DNA of 33,048 nt from Microcaldota archaeon (lineage in GTDB: Archaea > Micrarchaeota > Micrarchaeia > Micrarchaeales > CABMGC01). Positions 8,115 through 15,526 of the stretch are shown in pieces; position 1 is the first letter of the stretch; every line of letters starts with the position of its first letter. The stretch is from assembly GCA_021804095.1 (NCBI GenBank), contig JAJZKQ010000007.1, positions 1-33,048 on the forward strand, in the 5' to 3' direction. A model generated the notes under the pieces. The model had not been told where the DNA came from. It was given only the letters and a program-made list of their open reading frames with translations, and made no database searches. The position numbers and the translations under genes were made by a program.

Positions 8115-8840
8115 ATGTCTACAATAACTTCTCTACTGCTTCTGAGTGGTATATTGGCAATAACAGAGATATTCAAACGTTTCAAAAATAATAAAAATCC
8201 AGGAAAAAGCATAACTCTTACCAGCATAAACCTGCGTTTCGGTTCAGATGTCCATGCCCTGCAGGGCAAGGAATTCGACAAAGAAGAATTCGAGCTTAAG
8301 ATACCATTCAAGAATACAATGGGCAGCGGACTTCTTCCTGACAATATCAAAGGCCCTGAGATAACTATAAAAAAAATAAGCGTGGATTCTCCATTCCAGC
8401 TAACCCAGTTATCACCCAAGCCTCCGCTCAAGGTAGGATATCTCTCAAGCACGAGCTTCAATATGCGGCTGCGCTCCCCCTCACCAAACTACACCGGACC
8501 TGTAACCATCTCGTTTGAGACAGATACCAGCGATAATGTCAATATAGACATCAACAAAGTGGTGCTTATAAAAGGTGATATGCGGAGAGAGATTGAAGAC
8601 ACGGCAACAAACATGATACTCAAGAAATCGCAGATAATAAGAAGGGACATACAGCTGTACAAAATCCTGAAATACGACCAGGCAGTATCCTCAGTGAAGG
8701 CAAATCCTCCGTTTGAACTAGTCTCATCCGAGCCAGCGCTGCCTTTTACTATAGACAGGAAGGATAGCTACGTTATAAAGCTCTTCATCAGATGCCCAGA
8801 TTTCAATTATGCAGGACCTCTCGAGATAACCTTTCTATAA
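8115..8840 (+). CDS. Unknown membrane-anchored protein with two tandem beta-type repeats
   Basis: Not recognised. 241 residues: a short hydrophobic segment (about 4-18) followed directly by KRFKNNKNPGK, then two similar segments. The first (about 80-140) contains PFQLTQLSPKPPL and ends SPNYTGPVTISFETD. The second (about 190-241) contains PFELVSSEPALPF and ends CPDFNYAGPLEITFL. The repeated pattern 'PPFxL, Pro-rich turn, (S/C)PxxxYxGPxxITF' suggests two Ig-like or other beta-sandwich domains from an internal duplication. By the positive-inside rule the basic run after the helix would put the domains in the cytosol, but the segment is short and this is weak. The ATG is only 41 bases from the divergent peroxiredoxin start. 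Confidence 0.72.
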   Translation: MSTITSLLLLSGILAITEIFKRFKNNKNPGKSITLTSINLRFGSDVHALQGKEFDKEEFELKIPFKNTMGSGLLPDNIKGPEITIKKISVDSPFQLTQLSPKPPLKVGYLSSTSFNMRLRSPSPNYTGPVTISFETDTSDNVNIDINKVVLIKGDMRREIEDTATNMILKKSQIIRRDIQLYKILKYDQAVSSVKANPPFELVSSEPALPFTIDRKDSYVIKLFIRCPDFNYAGPLEITFL

Positions 8841-8950
8841 GCAGGGAAGCGCCAAGCACACTGCAGAACGTCAAGCATCTTTAAATAAATTACTATGGTA
8901 TATATAATCCTAAAATCTAGATCTGAGAAGTTATAGAGAAGCGTGCTTTT

Positions 8951-9376
8951 ATGGAAAAGAAAACAGAAAACAAATTGCTTGCAGTAGTAAGGGTAAGAGG
9001 CAGAGCCTCAGTCAGACACGACATACGCGAGACAATGAAGAGATTAAACCTCAACAGGATAAACAACCTTGTTCTTATATACGGGACAAAGCCCAATCTT
9101 GGCATGATAAAGAAGTGCAACGACTTCATAACATACGGGGAGATAAACGAGGAGACGTTCGGAAAACTTGCAGAGAGAAAAGAATTAGAGGCAACCAAAG
9201 AAGACCTCAAATTAATCATGGAAGGCGGAAAGCGCCCCCAAGAGCTGATAAAAATGCCGATAAGAATGCATCCGCCAAGAAGAGGCTATGAAGGTATAAA
9301 ATCTTCGTTTGGCAACAAAGGTTCTCTAGGTTACAGGGGAGAGAAGATAAATGCGCTCCTGAAGCGAATGATGTGA
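8951..9376 (+). CDS. rpl30: Large-subunit ribosomal protein uL30
   Basis: 141 residues. The N-terminal KLLAVVRVRGRASVRHDIRE followed by LNLNRINNLVLI is the compact L30 fold (about 8-65). The longer archaeal/eukaryotic (L7-type) C-terminus follows, with PIRMHPPRRGYEGIKSSFGN and RGEKINALLKRM. Bacterial L30 lacks this extension. The gene directly precedes uL15, four bases apart, as in the archaeal spc cluster. AT-rich promoter-like sequence with TATATATAA lies near 8900. Confidence 0.95.
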   Translation: MEKKTENKLLAVVRVRGRASVRHDIRETMKRLNLNRINNLVLIYGTKPNLGMIKKCNDFITYGEINEETFGKLAERKELEATKEDLKLIMEGGKRPQELIKMPIRMHPPRRGYEGIKSSFGNKGSLGYRGEKINALLKRMM

Positions 9377-9380
9377 TCTT

Positions 9381-9773
9381 ATGACCGAGAGAAACAAGAA
9401 AAAATCAAGGAAGTTTCTGGGCTCACGAAGCTGGGGCGTAGGAAATATCAAGAACAACAGAGGCAAGGGAAGCAGAGGAGGCGTAGGAAGAGGAGGCATA
9501 AAGCACAAATGGTCTTATAATGTCGTATATGCACGAGATACATTGGGATCCACGGGCTTCAAGCCGTGGAAACCGAAGCGCCTAGAAGAAATAGACCTTT
9601 CAGGCATCTCCAAGGAAATTCCCTCAGGAGAGAAACCTACAATAGAAAAAAGGGGATTTAAAGTTTTGAGCAGCGGCATACTTATAAAACCTGCAATAAT
9701 CAAGGCATCAGCCTTCTCAAAGAAGGCAGAGGAGAAGATAAAAAGCGCAGGAGGGGAAGCTGTTAAGCTCTGA
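9381..9773 (+). CDS. rpl15: Large-subunit ribosomal protein uL15
   Basis: 130 residues. The Gly/Arg/Lys-rich N-terminus (KKSRKFLGSRSWG, then GKGSRGGVGRGG) threads into 23S rRNA. The C-terminal globular half contains SSGILIKPAIIKASAFSKKAEEKI, the usual L15 ending. It is translationally close to uL30. In most archaea secY follows rpl15; here a glycosyltransferase follows after 8 bases, so the end of the spc cluster is rearranged. Confidence 0.94.
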   Translation: MTERNKKKSRKFLGSRSWGVGNIKNNRGKGSRGGVGRGGIKHKWSYNVVYARDTLGSTGFKPWKPKRLEEIDLSGISKEIPSGEKPTIEKRGFKVLSSGILIKPAIIKASAFSKKAEEKIKSAGGEAVKL

Positions 9774-9781
9774 CTGATGAA

Positions 9782-10969
9782 ATGGAACGATTAGGGATAG
9801 CTTTCTATACTGATAGTTATCTCCCTGCAGTTGATGGCGTCGTCACATCAATACTCAATTTCAAGGATGAGCTTGAGCACCGAGGCCATGATGTCTACAT
9901 ATTCTCAAGCAAGAAGCTCTATACTGAAGCTAAAAAGTCGAAGAATGTATTTCTTTATCCCGGGATAGACTTCAAGCCATATCCGCAGTACAGCATGGCA
10001 ATATTTCCATATAACTCCATGCTAAAGCTCAAGGATCTTAAAATAGACGTAATACACGCGCATACTCCGCTGGTCATGGGTTTTGCCGCAATGGTAAGCG
10101 CAAAGCTTGGTAAATATCCTATAGTCGGCTCCTACCATACCATAATAAACAACAAGTCTGTAGTGCAGGACTATTATCCCAAGAACAAGCAGCTGAAAAA
10201 AATCACCTCAAAATACATGCTTAAGTACATAAAATTCTTCTACAGGAGATGCAATGCTACGACAGTTCCCTCGGACTCCATAAAAACATTCCTGGAAAGA
10301 TACGGCGGCATACAAAACATATCTGTAGTGCCAAACAGCATAGACCTAAAGACATTCAATCCCGGTGTTGACGGATCCGTCCTTCGCGCCAGCCTGGGCA
10401 TAAGAGATAATGAAAAAATGGTTCTTTATCTGGGCAGGATCTCCAAGGAGAAGAAGATAGAGGTAATGCTTAAGGCGGCAGCCTATCTTCTTAAAAAGGA
10501 AAAAAACATAAAATTCATAATAGGCGGAACAGGCCCTGCTGAACAGCACTACAAAAAGATGGCAGTCAATCTGGGACTGGAAAAGAGCGTAAAATTCATA
10601 GGATTCGTAGGCAATAAAATCCTTCCCAAGCTATATGCCGCCTCGGATCTCCTCTGCCTGCCATCCACATTCGAGACCCAGGGGATAGTCTCTCTAGAGG
10701 CGATGGCAACCGGCAGGCCTGTCGTCGGAGCCGACTATCTTGCGCTATCCGAGCTCATAATAAACGGGAAAAACGGTGAAAAATTCATTCCCGGCAATTA
10801 TATCTCATGTGCAAAAAAAATAGAAAAGGTTTTAAATGATACATCTCCATATATAGGCAGTGCATTAAGTACTGCAGCTCAATTTTCAGTTAAAAAAGTG
10901 ACCGATAGATTGCTTGATGTATACGATTTAGTCCTTACAAACTACAACGGTGTATATACTGACAGATAA
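9782..10969 (+). CDS. Family 4 glycosyltransferase
   Basis: 395 residues with the two Rossmann-like halves of GT-B enzymes. N-terminal motif YTDSYLPAVDGVVTSI (8-23) is typical of GT4 enzymes related to diacylglycerol or phosphatidylinositol glycosyltransferases. The C-terminal half has LYLGRISKEKKIEVMLKA near 220, IGGTGP near 250, and the donor-binding ETQGIVSLEAMATGRPVVG near 300. No membrane helix is obvious, so it is probably a peripheral cytosolic enzyme acting on a lipid or polyprenyl-linked acceptor. It starts 8 bases after rpl15, and its last 20 bases overlap the next gene's GTG start, pointing to one transcript. Sugar and acceptor are unknown. Confidence 0.87.
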   Translation: MERLGIAFYTDSYLPAVDGVVTSILNFKDELEHRGHDVYIFSSKKLYTEAKKSKNVFLYPGIDFKPYPQYSMAIFPYNSMLKLKDLKIDVIHAHTPLVMGFAAMVSAKLGKYPIVGSYHTIINNKSVVQDYYPKNKQLKKITSKYMLKYIKFFYRRCNATTVPSDSIKTFLERYGGIQNISVVPNSIDLKTFNPGVDGSVLRASLGIRDNEKMVLYLGRISKEKKIEVMLKAAAYLLKKEKNIKFIIGGTGPAEQHYKKMAVNLGLEKSVKFIGFVGNKILPKLYAASDLLCLPSTFETQGIVSLEAMATGRPVVGADYLALSELIINGKNGEKFIPGNYISCAKKIEKVLNDTSPYIGSALSTAAQFSVKKVTDRLLDVYDLVLTNYNGVYTDR

Positions 10970-11597
10970 TGAAATAAAGACAGAAGAAAAAAGCCCTAAG
11001 AGCGAAGGCTCATCCTCAGAGGTTAAGAAGCCAGTTCCTACTCAGAATGAGGAGCTTATGAAAGCCATAGAGGAAGAGCGCAAGAAGAAGAGCGCACTCA
11101 TCGATGAGCTCAGGAGGTACAAGCGCAGGCTTGCGTATAAGCTAGCTGAGAAAGACGCACTTGCAAAGCTCAATGCTGAAAACTCTGCAAACAGAAAGGG
11201 CACGAAGAACATAGGCTATCTGAGGAGGAAGAAGGAGTCGCTTGAATTCAGGATATCAACGGAGGCATTCACCCTTAGCGCTGAGAAAGATCTTATAAGA
11301 AAGAAGCAGGAAGTAGATGCCGAGCTGAACGAGGCCATAAACAACTACCGAATGAAGCGCAAGGCAGAATTTGTAAATGGGGACATAGAGGAGCTCACTA
11401 AAAAATCAGACGAGACGTATGCAAAGCTGCAGGAGCTGGAAAAAAGGCTCGATGTATTATATGGCAACCTGAGAAGGCAGCGCGGCCAGCACAGGGAGAA
11501 GAAGCATGAATACCACCAGGCACCTGTGCAGGAGGTAAGCTTCGCCGATATAGCAATCATAAAAGGCAAGAAGGAAGACAAGAAGAACGGCGAATGA
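10950..11597 (+). CDS. Archaeal coiled-coil protein (COG1340-like)
   Basis: 215 residues with a GTG start that overlaps the GT4 gene by 20 bases. After a disordered Ser/Pro/Glu-rich start (1-30), residues about 33-185 are strongly helical and charged, with heptad-like spacing (LRRYKRRLAYKLAEKDALAKL; LTKKSDETYAKLQELEKRL). The segment IGYLRRKKESLEFRISTEAF resembles the core of the poorly characterised archaeal coiled-coil family COG1340. The tail has a short conserved-looking VQEVSFADIAIIKGKK. Its stop codon abuts the ATG of the beta-CASP RNase with no gap, which suggests coupled translation and perhaps a role with RNA processing or ribosomes. Function is not known. Confidence 0.78.
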   Translation: MYILTDNEIKTEEKSPKSEGSSSEVKKPVPTQNEELMKAIEEERKKKSALIDELRRYKRRLAYKLAEKDALAKLNAENSANRKGTKNIGYLRRKKESLEFRISTEAFTLSAEKDLIRKKQEVDAELNEAINNYRMKRKAEFVNGDIEELTKKSDETYAKLQELEKRLDVLYGNLRRQRGQHREKKHEYHQAPVQEVSFADIAIIKGKKEDKKNGE

Positions 11598-12917
11598 ATG
11601 CAGGTTACCTTTTTTGGAGCGGCTTCCGAGATAGGAAGAAGCTGCATAATGCTAGAATCCAATAAGACAAGGATACTTCTCGATTCTGGAGTCAAAATCG
11701 GAAGCAGTGAAGAATATCCCATGATTCCTGAAAGTGATCTAAAAAGCATAGATGCAATACTAATATCACATGCTCATCTTGACCACTCGGCATATCTTCC
11801 GCATATATTCTCAAAAGGATTCAGGGGCAGCGTCTATGCCACAAAGCCGACCCTGGAGCTTATGAATATCCTGATAGGAGACTACCTAAAGATAGCAGAG
11901 CCGCCTGAGGTGGACCCTGATGCTTTTTCAAAGATGCAGAAAAGCTACAAAATAACAGAATACAACATGCCTATCATCATAAAAGACATGGAGATAAGCA
12001 TGCTGCCTGCAGGGCATATCCTGGGAAGCTCCATGATAACCGTCAAAGCAGAAAAGAAGAGTATTCTCTATACTGGAGATGTGAACTGCAGAAACACAAA
12101 ACTCCTTAACAAGGCAGAGAGCAGGAATCTCGAATCCGAAATAATGATAACAGAGAGCACCTACGGCGGCTCAAAAGATATCTTCCCTCCTGAGAAGTCT
12201 GTTCTTGCAGGAATGATCTCCAGCATAAAGGAGACTATCTCAAAAGGCGGCAAGATAATAATACCAAGCTTCGGGGTAGGGAGAGCGCAGGAGGTTATGC
12301 TGCTTCTTGACGATTACATGAAATCAGGCGCAATTCCGGCAGTGCCTATATATACCGACGGCATGGTGAACAAGGCACTGAGAATACACAGGCATAATGT
12401 GATATACTGCAGGGATGAGCTCCAGAAGCGAATACTTATGAATGATGATGATCCATTCAAGAGCAGAAATTTTGCAGAAGTTGGCGGGATATCGGGAAGA
12501 AATAAGATACTCTCACAAGGCAATCCTGCAATAATAGTAACAACAAGCGGCATGCTTACCGGAGGACCTGTGTTGGAATATCTGGAAAGGCTCGGAGGCG
12601 ATACTCTAAACAAGCTGATACTGGTAGGCTATCAGGCCGAGGGAACAAGGGGAAGGGCTCTTGCAGAAGGAGCCGATGAAATAGAATACAAAGGCAGAAA
12701 AACCAAGATCTCAATGGACATTGAACAATACAGGCTCTCAGCACATGCGGACAGAAACCAGCTTTTAAACCTTATACAAAGCGTCAAATCAATGCATGAC
12801 CTCTTCATAATACACGGCGAGCCTTCAAAATCCAGAGAGCTTGGAGAAGCAGTTTCATCCTCCGGAAATCCTGCAAGAATACATATGCCTTCAATCAAGG
12901 ATAGTTTCGGATTCTAA
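11598..12917 (+). CDS. Beta-CASP metallo-beta-lactamase ribonuclease (aCPSF2-like)
   Basis: 439 residues. The metallo-beta-lactamase motif HAHLDHSAY (58-66) binds the catalytic zincs, with further ligands in AGHILGSS near 138, YTGDVN near 160 and the late His in FIIHGE near 415. The beta-CASP insert contains IPSFGVGRAQEVMLLL and VTTSGMLTGGP, and LSAHADR is near 382. There are no N-terminal KH domains, so it fits the shorter archaeal group (aCPSF2) rather than aCPSF1. These enzymes cut RNA endonucleolytically and some also act 5' to 3' in decay or maturation. It starts directly at the stop of the coiled-coil gene. AT-rich sequence follows. Confidence 0.93.
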   Translation: MQVTFFGAASEIGRSCIMLESNKTRILLDSGVKIGSSEEYPMIPESDLKSIDAILISHAHLDHSAYLPHIFSKGFRGSVYATKPTLELMNILIGDYLKIAEPPEVDPDAFSKMQKSYKITEYNMPIIIKDMEISMLPAGHILGSSMITVKAEKKSILYTGDVNCRNTKLLNKAESRNLESEIMITESTYGGSKDIFPPEKSVLAGMISSIKETISKGGKIIIPSFGVGRAQEVMLLLDDYMKSGAIPAVPIYTDGMVNKALRIHRHNVIYCRDELQKRILMNDDDPFKSRNFAEVGGISGRNKILSQGNPAIIVTTSGMLTGGPVLEYLERLGGDTLNKLILVGYQAEGTRGRALAEGADEIEYKGRKTKISMDIEQYRLSAHADRNQLLNLIQSVKSMHDLFIIHGEPSKSRELGEAVSSSGNPARIHMPSIKDSFGF

Positions 12918-13013
12918 TCCTGCACCTGATAACTAATCCCTACTCTCGTATAATTTCCAATATCTCTCCTATCCATATACTTCTATATTGTATTTTATCT
13001 ATAAAAAACCGAA

Positions 13014-13083
13014 AGCTTTAAGAATCTCATCTAATTAATATCAACAAGGGCTAACAAGTACATCCTGCTGAAAAGGTGAAAAT
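13014..13083 (+). promoter_or_regulatory. Promoter and ribosome-binding site of small gene
   Basis: AGCTTTAAG near 13014-13022 is a TATA-like box about 60 bases before the ATG. AGGTGA at 13074-13079 is a good Shine-Dalgarno sequence four bases before ATG 13084. Together they make it likely that the short downstream frame is truly translated. Confidence 0.45.
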
Positions 13084-13272
13084 ATGAACACAACAAAACA
13101 AAAACCTGAAAAGACAGTGGTTACTGGTACAGAAAAGAATCCTGCCCAAGTAGCTCAAGCACCAGCGCAAACGAGAACTGTAGTTTTCACAGCAGCAGAA
13201 AAACTGCAAATACAGAGAGAAGCAAACATCGGGAGGCTTGGACCATTTCTCAAAGGTCTGAAACTACATTAG
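13084..13272 (+). CDS. Small unknown protein, 62 residues
   Basis: Not recognised. The first half is low-complexity and polar (Thr, Lys, Gln, Pro, Ala; for example PAQVAQAPAQTRTVV). The C-terminal half reads FTAAEKLQIQREANIGRLGP then FLKGLKLH, which could form an amphipathic helix. There are no Cys and no membrane helix. The frame has its own TATA-like box, a clear AGGTGA ribosome-binding site and a strong hairpin 30 bases after the stop, so it is an isolated, well-marked transcription unit despite its size. The disordered start plus short basic helix suggests a nucleic-acid- or protein-binding peptide, but that is only inference. Confidence 0.6.
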   Translation: MNTTKQKPEKTVVTGTEKNPAQVAQAPAQTRTVVFTAAEKLQIQREANIGRLGPFLKGLKLH

Positions 13273-13302
13273 TGCGCAGGATAACAGGCAAAGAAACAGA
13301 AT

Positions 13303-13327
13303 GGGAAATTTACTTAATAAATTTCCC
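13303..13327. terminator. Perfect 10-bp hairpin between convergent genes
   Basis: GGGAAATTTA (13303-13312), loop CTTAA, TAAATTTCCC (13318-13327) is a perfect inverted repeat. It is followed on the plus strand by T-rich TATTTATACTTAATATAATTTC. It lies between the small plus-strand gene ending at 13272 and archease ending at 13420, so it can serve as a two-way terminator or 3'-end stabilising structure. Confidence 0.6.
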
Positions 13328-13419
13328 TATTTATACTTAATATAATTTCATCTTTCCAATGCGGTACATCGCATAATCACATAATCAGGCGTTTTCTTCT
13401 AATCCTTCATTGTAACCAA

Positions 13420-13860
13420 TCAGACATCTACTATTGCCCTGATTGTGCATCCTGATTCCGATCTTAGTACCGCAAATCCTGAAGGGGTTACTGCCTTGAT
13501 ATCAAGCATGGTATAATCCCTATCTGTATCCTTGTAGAACAATCTTCCTTCTATGGTGAATCTTCCTGCTGATTTTTTAAGATGCTCTACCTTAAAACTA
13601 AATGCGTTAAGATATAACGATGACCTCTTAGTTACAATATCTTGCAGGACAAACCACGCCAGATTCTCAATGTTACCTGCCTTCTCAATTATCTTTAACG
13701 ATCTGCTTGGGTTTCCAAGAGCAGATAATTTCTTAGTATCAAGTACTATTCCAAGCAATGCTAAAGCTGCGTTCTCCAATGCCTCTTCAAAACTATCGCC
13801 ATAAGCCTCAAATTCAACATCTGCCATATGCTTAAGGTATCTGAAACGCCGTTTTCCCAT
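13420..13860 (-). CDS. Archease
   Basis: 146 residues. The motifs RYLKHMADVEFEAYG (near the start) and SFEEALENAALALLG match the archease N-terminus (FxxxEHTADxxIxAYG). The later KDTDRDYTMLDIKAVTPSG segment corresponds to the conserved KAVTYHx region, with the late acidic residue in IVDV. Archease helps the RNA ligase RtcB guanylate itself during tRNA splicing. The frame extends five codons further to a TTG, but the ATG at 13860 has GAGG nine bases upstream and is preferred. CATATATAGC near 13885 (minus strand) is a plausible TATA box. RtcB is not in the window. Confidence 0.87.
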   Translation of the reverse strand: MGKRRFRYLKHMADVEFEAYGDSFEEALENAALALLGIVLDTKKLSALGNPSRSLKIIEKAGNIENLAWFVLQDIVTKRSSLYLNAFSFKVEHLKKSAGRFTIEGRLFYKDTDRDYTMLDIKAVTPSGFAVLRSESGCTIRAIVDV

Positions 13861-13942
13861 AAGTATCTGCCTCAAAAAAGCTATATATGTCTATCAGTAC
13901 AAATTATAAACGTCCTGTGAAGACAAGAGTAACTGCTGAAAA

Positions 13943-15526
13943 ATGATGAAACCCATATCGACGGAGGACACTGGTGTATTGTTGGAATATGATAAACGGG
14001 TAGGAATTCTCATTTTTTCAATACTCCTGGCAGTATCGGTTGCCAGCTCTTTTTATATAACCCCATTCTCAATAGGCGATACCGACCCCTCGACATATGT
14101 GGCAGTGCCTCTTCTTATGCTTCCACTATTCTCATTGTTCATGCTCAAGGAGGAGATAAAGCCTAATACAACAAAGCGTGACATAATGCTAGGGATATCC
14201 ACCTTCGCCCTTCTCGCTGCGATTACTGTATTTCTGAGATATCAGCTTTCCTATCTTTTTCTTAGCTACAGAATAGACATGCTCCTATTCCCTATGCTTA
14301 TAATCTCCTTCGCATTTCTCCTTTTCGGGTCTTCGAACATTCACAAATTCAAGTATATCGCCGTATATTCCATGCTTGCCTCATCTCTAATAGCCGCTCC
14401 CATAATAATGGCAAATTTTGCATTTACAGAATTCAATACACATATAATCTACCTCATTCTGCGGATATTCATACCTGGAATATCACTCATATCACCATTA
14501 ACTGTGGCTACAAACGGATACCAGATAAGCATAGGAGAAACATGTGTGGGGATAGGCATACTTATCTCAATAATCTTATTTCTCATGCCACTAGCATATC
14601 TCTATAACGGAGAAAGGAAGAAGAAATTTCTATGGCTCCTAAGCGCAATAATCATCTTATTCCTGCTCAATATAGGAAGAATGTTCAGCATAGCCTTATT
14701 CTGGCTTCTTTACGGTCCAACAAGCGCCCTGATGGAAGTCCATGTCTTTGCAGGCGTTCTTCTCTTCTATATCTCCATAATACTTATGGTCCTATTATCG
14801 GGAAGATACGGCTTGGAATTAAAAACAGAGAGTCAAAAAAACAGGACTCAAAACAAAGCAGGAAAGGCAAGCAAAACAAAAAGAGCAGCAACCTATTCTG
14901 CATATGGCATAATCATAAGCATACTTATGGCAATAGCATATTTTGCCATGACTTATAACTACTCTTCAGCACTCTACATCTCGCAAATACACCTGTATAC
15001 GCCTTCATATCCCAAATTAACTAGCGAAGGTGCTTATGCAATTGCAGGTTCCATATTGAATCGTTCTGAAACACTTAAAAGCATATCCCTGAGCGGAAAC
15101 TTCAGCGAAATTCTCTCTGTATATGGACAAAATATAAACTACTCAGAGCCTCTAATAGTCTACATGGGCTACTACAAAAACACCGGGCTTCCCATACCTG
15201 TTTTGGGAAGAACAGGGATAAGCAGCATGCATTTCACTAACCAGAAAGGAATCTCCGGAAGTATCTATTATTTAGAATCAAACATGTCCGGATTTCTGGT
15301 GTATCATGCCATAATCCCAGATATAGGGCTAAACGGCTCTTCTGCAATTCCAATTTCAACATATCTGATACTTCCCGCTTCAGAACTAGAAACCTCCGGT
15401 GCATGCACAAATGGGTTTTCATACACCGACTACCTGATTAATATAGCAAATCCTACACTATACAATACCACTTTAAGGCAGCAGCTAAATTCAGGATACT
15501 GCCTTTTCAAAAAGGTGCTATCTTGA
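13943..15526 (+). CDS. Exosortase/archaeosortase-like transmembrane protein with C-terminal external domain
   Basis: 527 residues. Residues about 20-285 hold roughly eight membrane helices. Three sites match the exosortase/archaeosortase family's Cys-Arg-His set, each at a helix end: Cys201 in IGETCVGIGILISI (family: A/E-C-x-G-L/I), Arg246 in FLLNIGRMFSI (family: N-x-x-R) and His267 in EVHVFAGVLLFY. Family members are thought to cut and transfer surface proteins with PEP-CTERM or PGF-CTERM tails. A Lys-rich cytosolic loop (about 295-315) leads to a last helix (320-338) and an external domain of about 190 residues with several N-x-S/T sites. Some bacterial exosortases carry a fused EpsI-type domain in this place; LIVYMGYYKNTGLP could be its counterpart, but that is uncertain. 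The next gene overlaps its stop codon. Confidence 0.75.
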   Translation: MMKPISTEDTGVLLEYDKRVGILIFSILLAVSVASSFYITPFSIGDTDPSTYVAVPLLMLPLFSLFMLKEEIKPNTTKRDIMLGISTFALLAAITVFLRYQLSYLFLSYRIDMLLFPMLIISFAFLLFGSSNIHKFKYIAVYSMLASSLIAAPIIMANFAFTEFNTHIIYLILRIFIPGISLISPLTVATNGYQISIGETCVGIGILISIILFLMPLAYLYNGERKKKFLWLLSAIIILFLLNIGRMFSIALFWLLYGPTSALMEVHVFAGVLLFYISIILMVLLSGRYGLELKTESQKNRTQNKAGKASKTKRAATYSAYGIIISILMAIAYFAMTYNYSSALYISQIHLYTPSYPKLTSEGAYAIAGSILNRSETLKSISLSGNFSEILSVYGQNINYSEPLIVYMGYYKNTGLPIPVLGRTGISSMHFTNQKGISGSIYYLESNMSGFLVYHAIIPDIGLNGSSAIPISTYLILPASELETSGACTNGFSYTDYLINIANPTLYNTTLRQQLNSGYCLFKKVLS

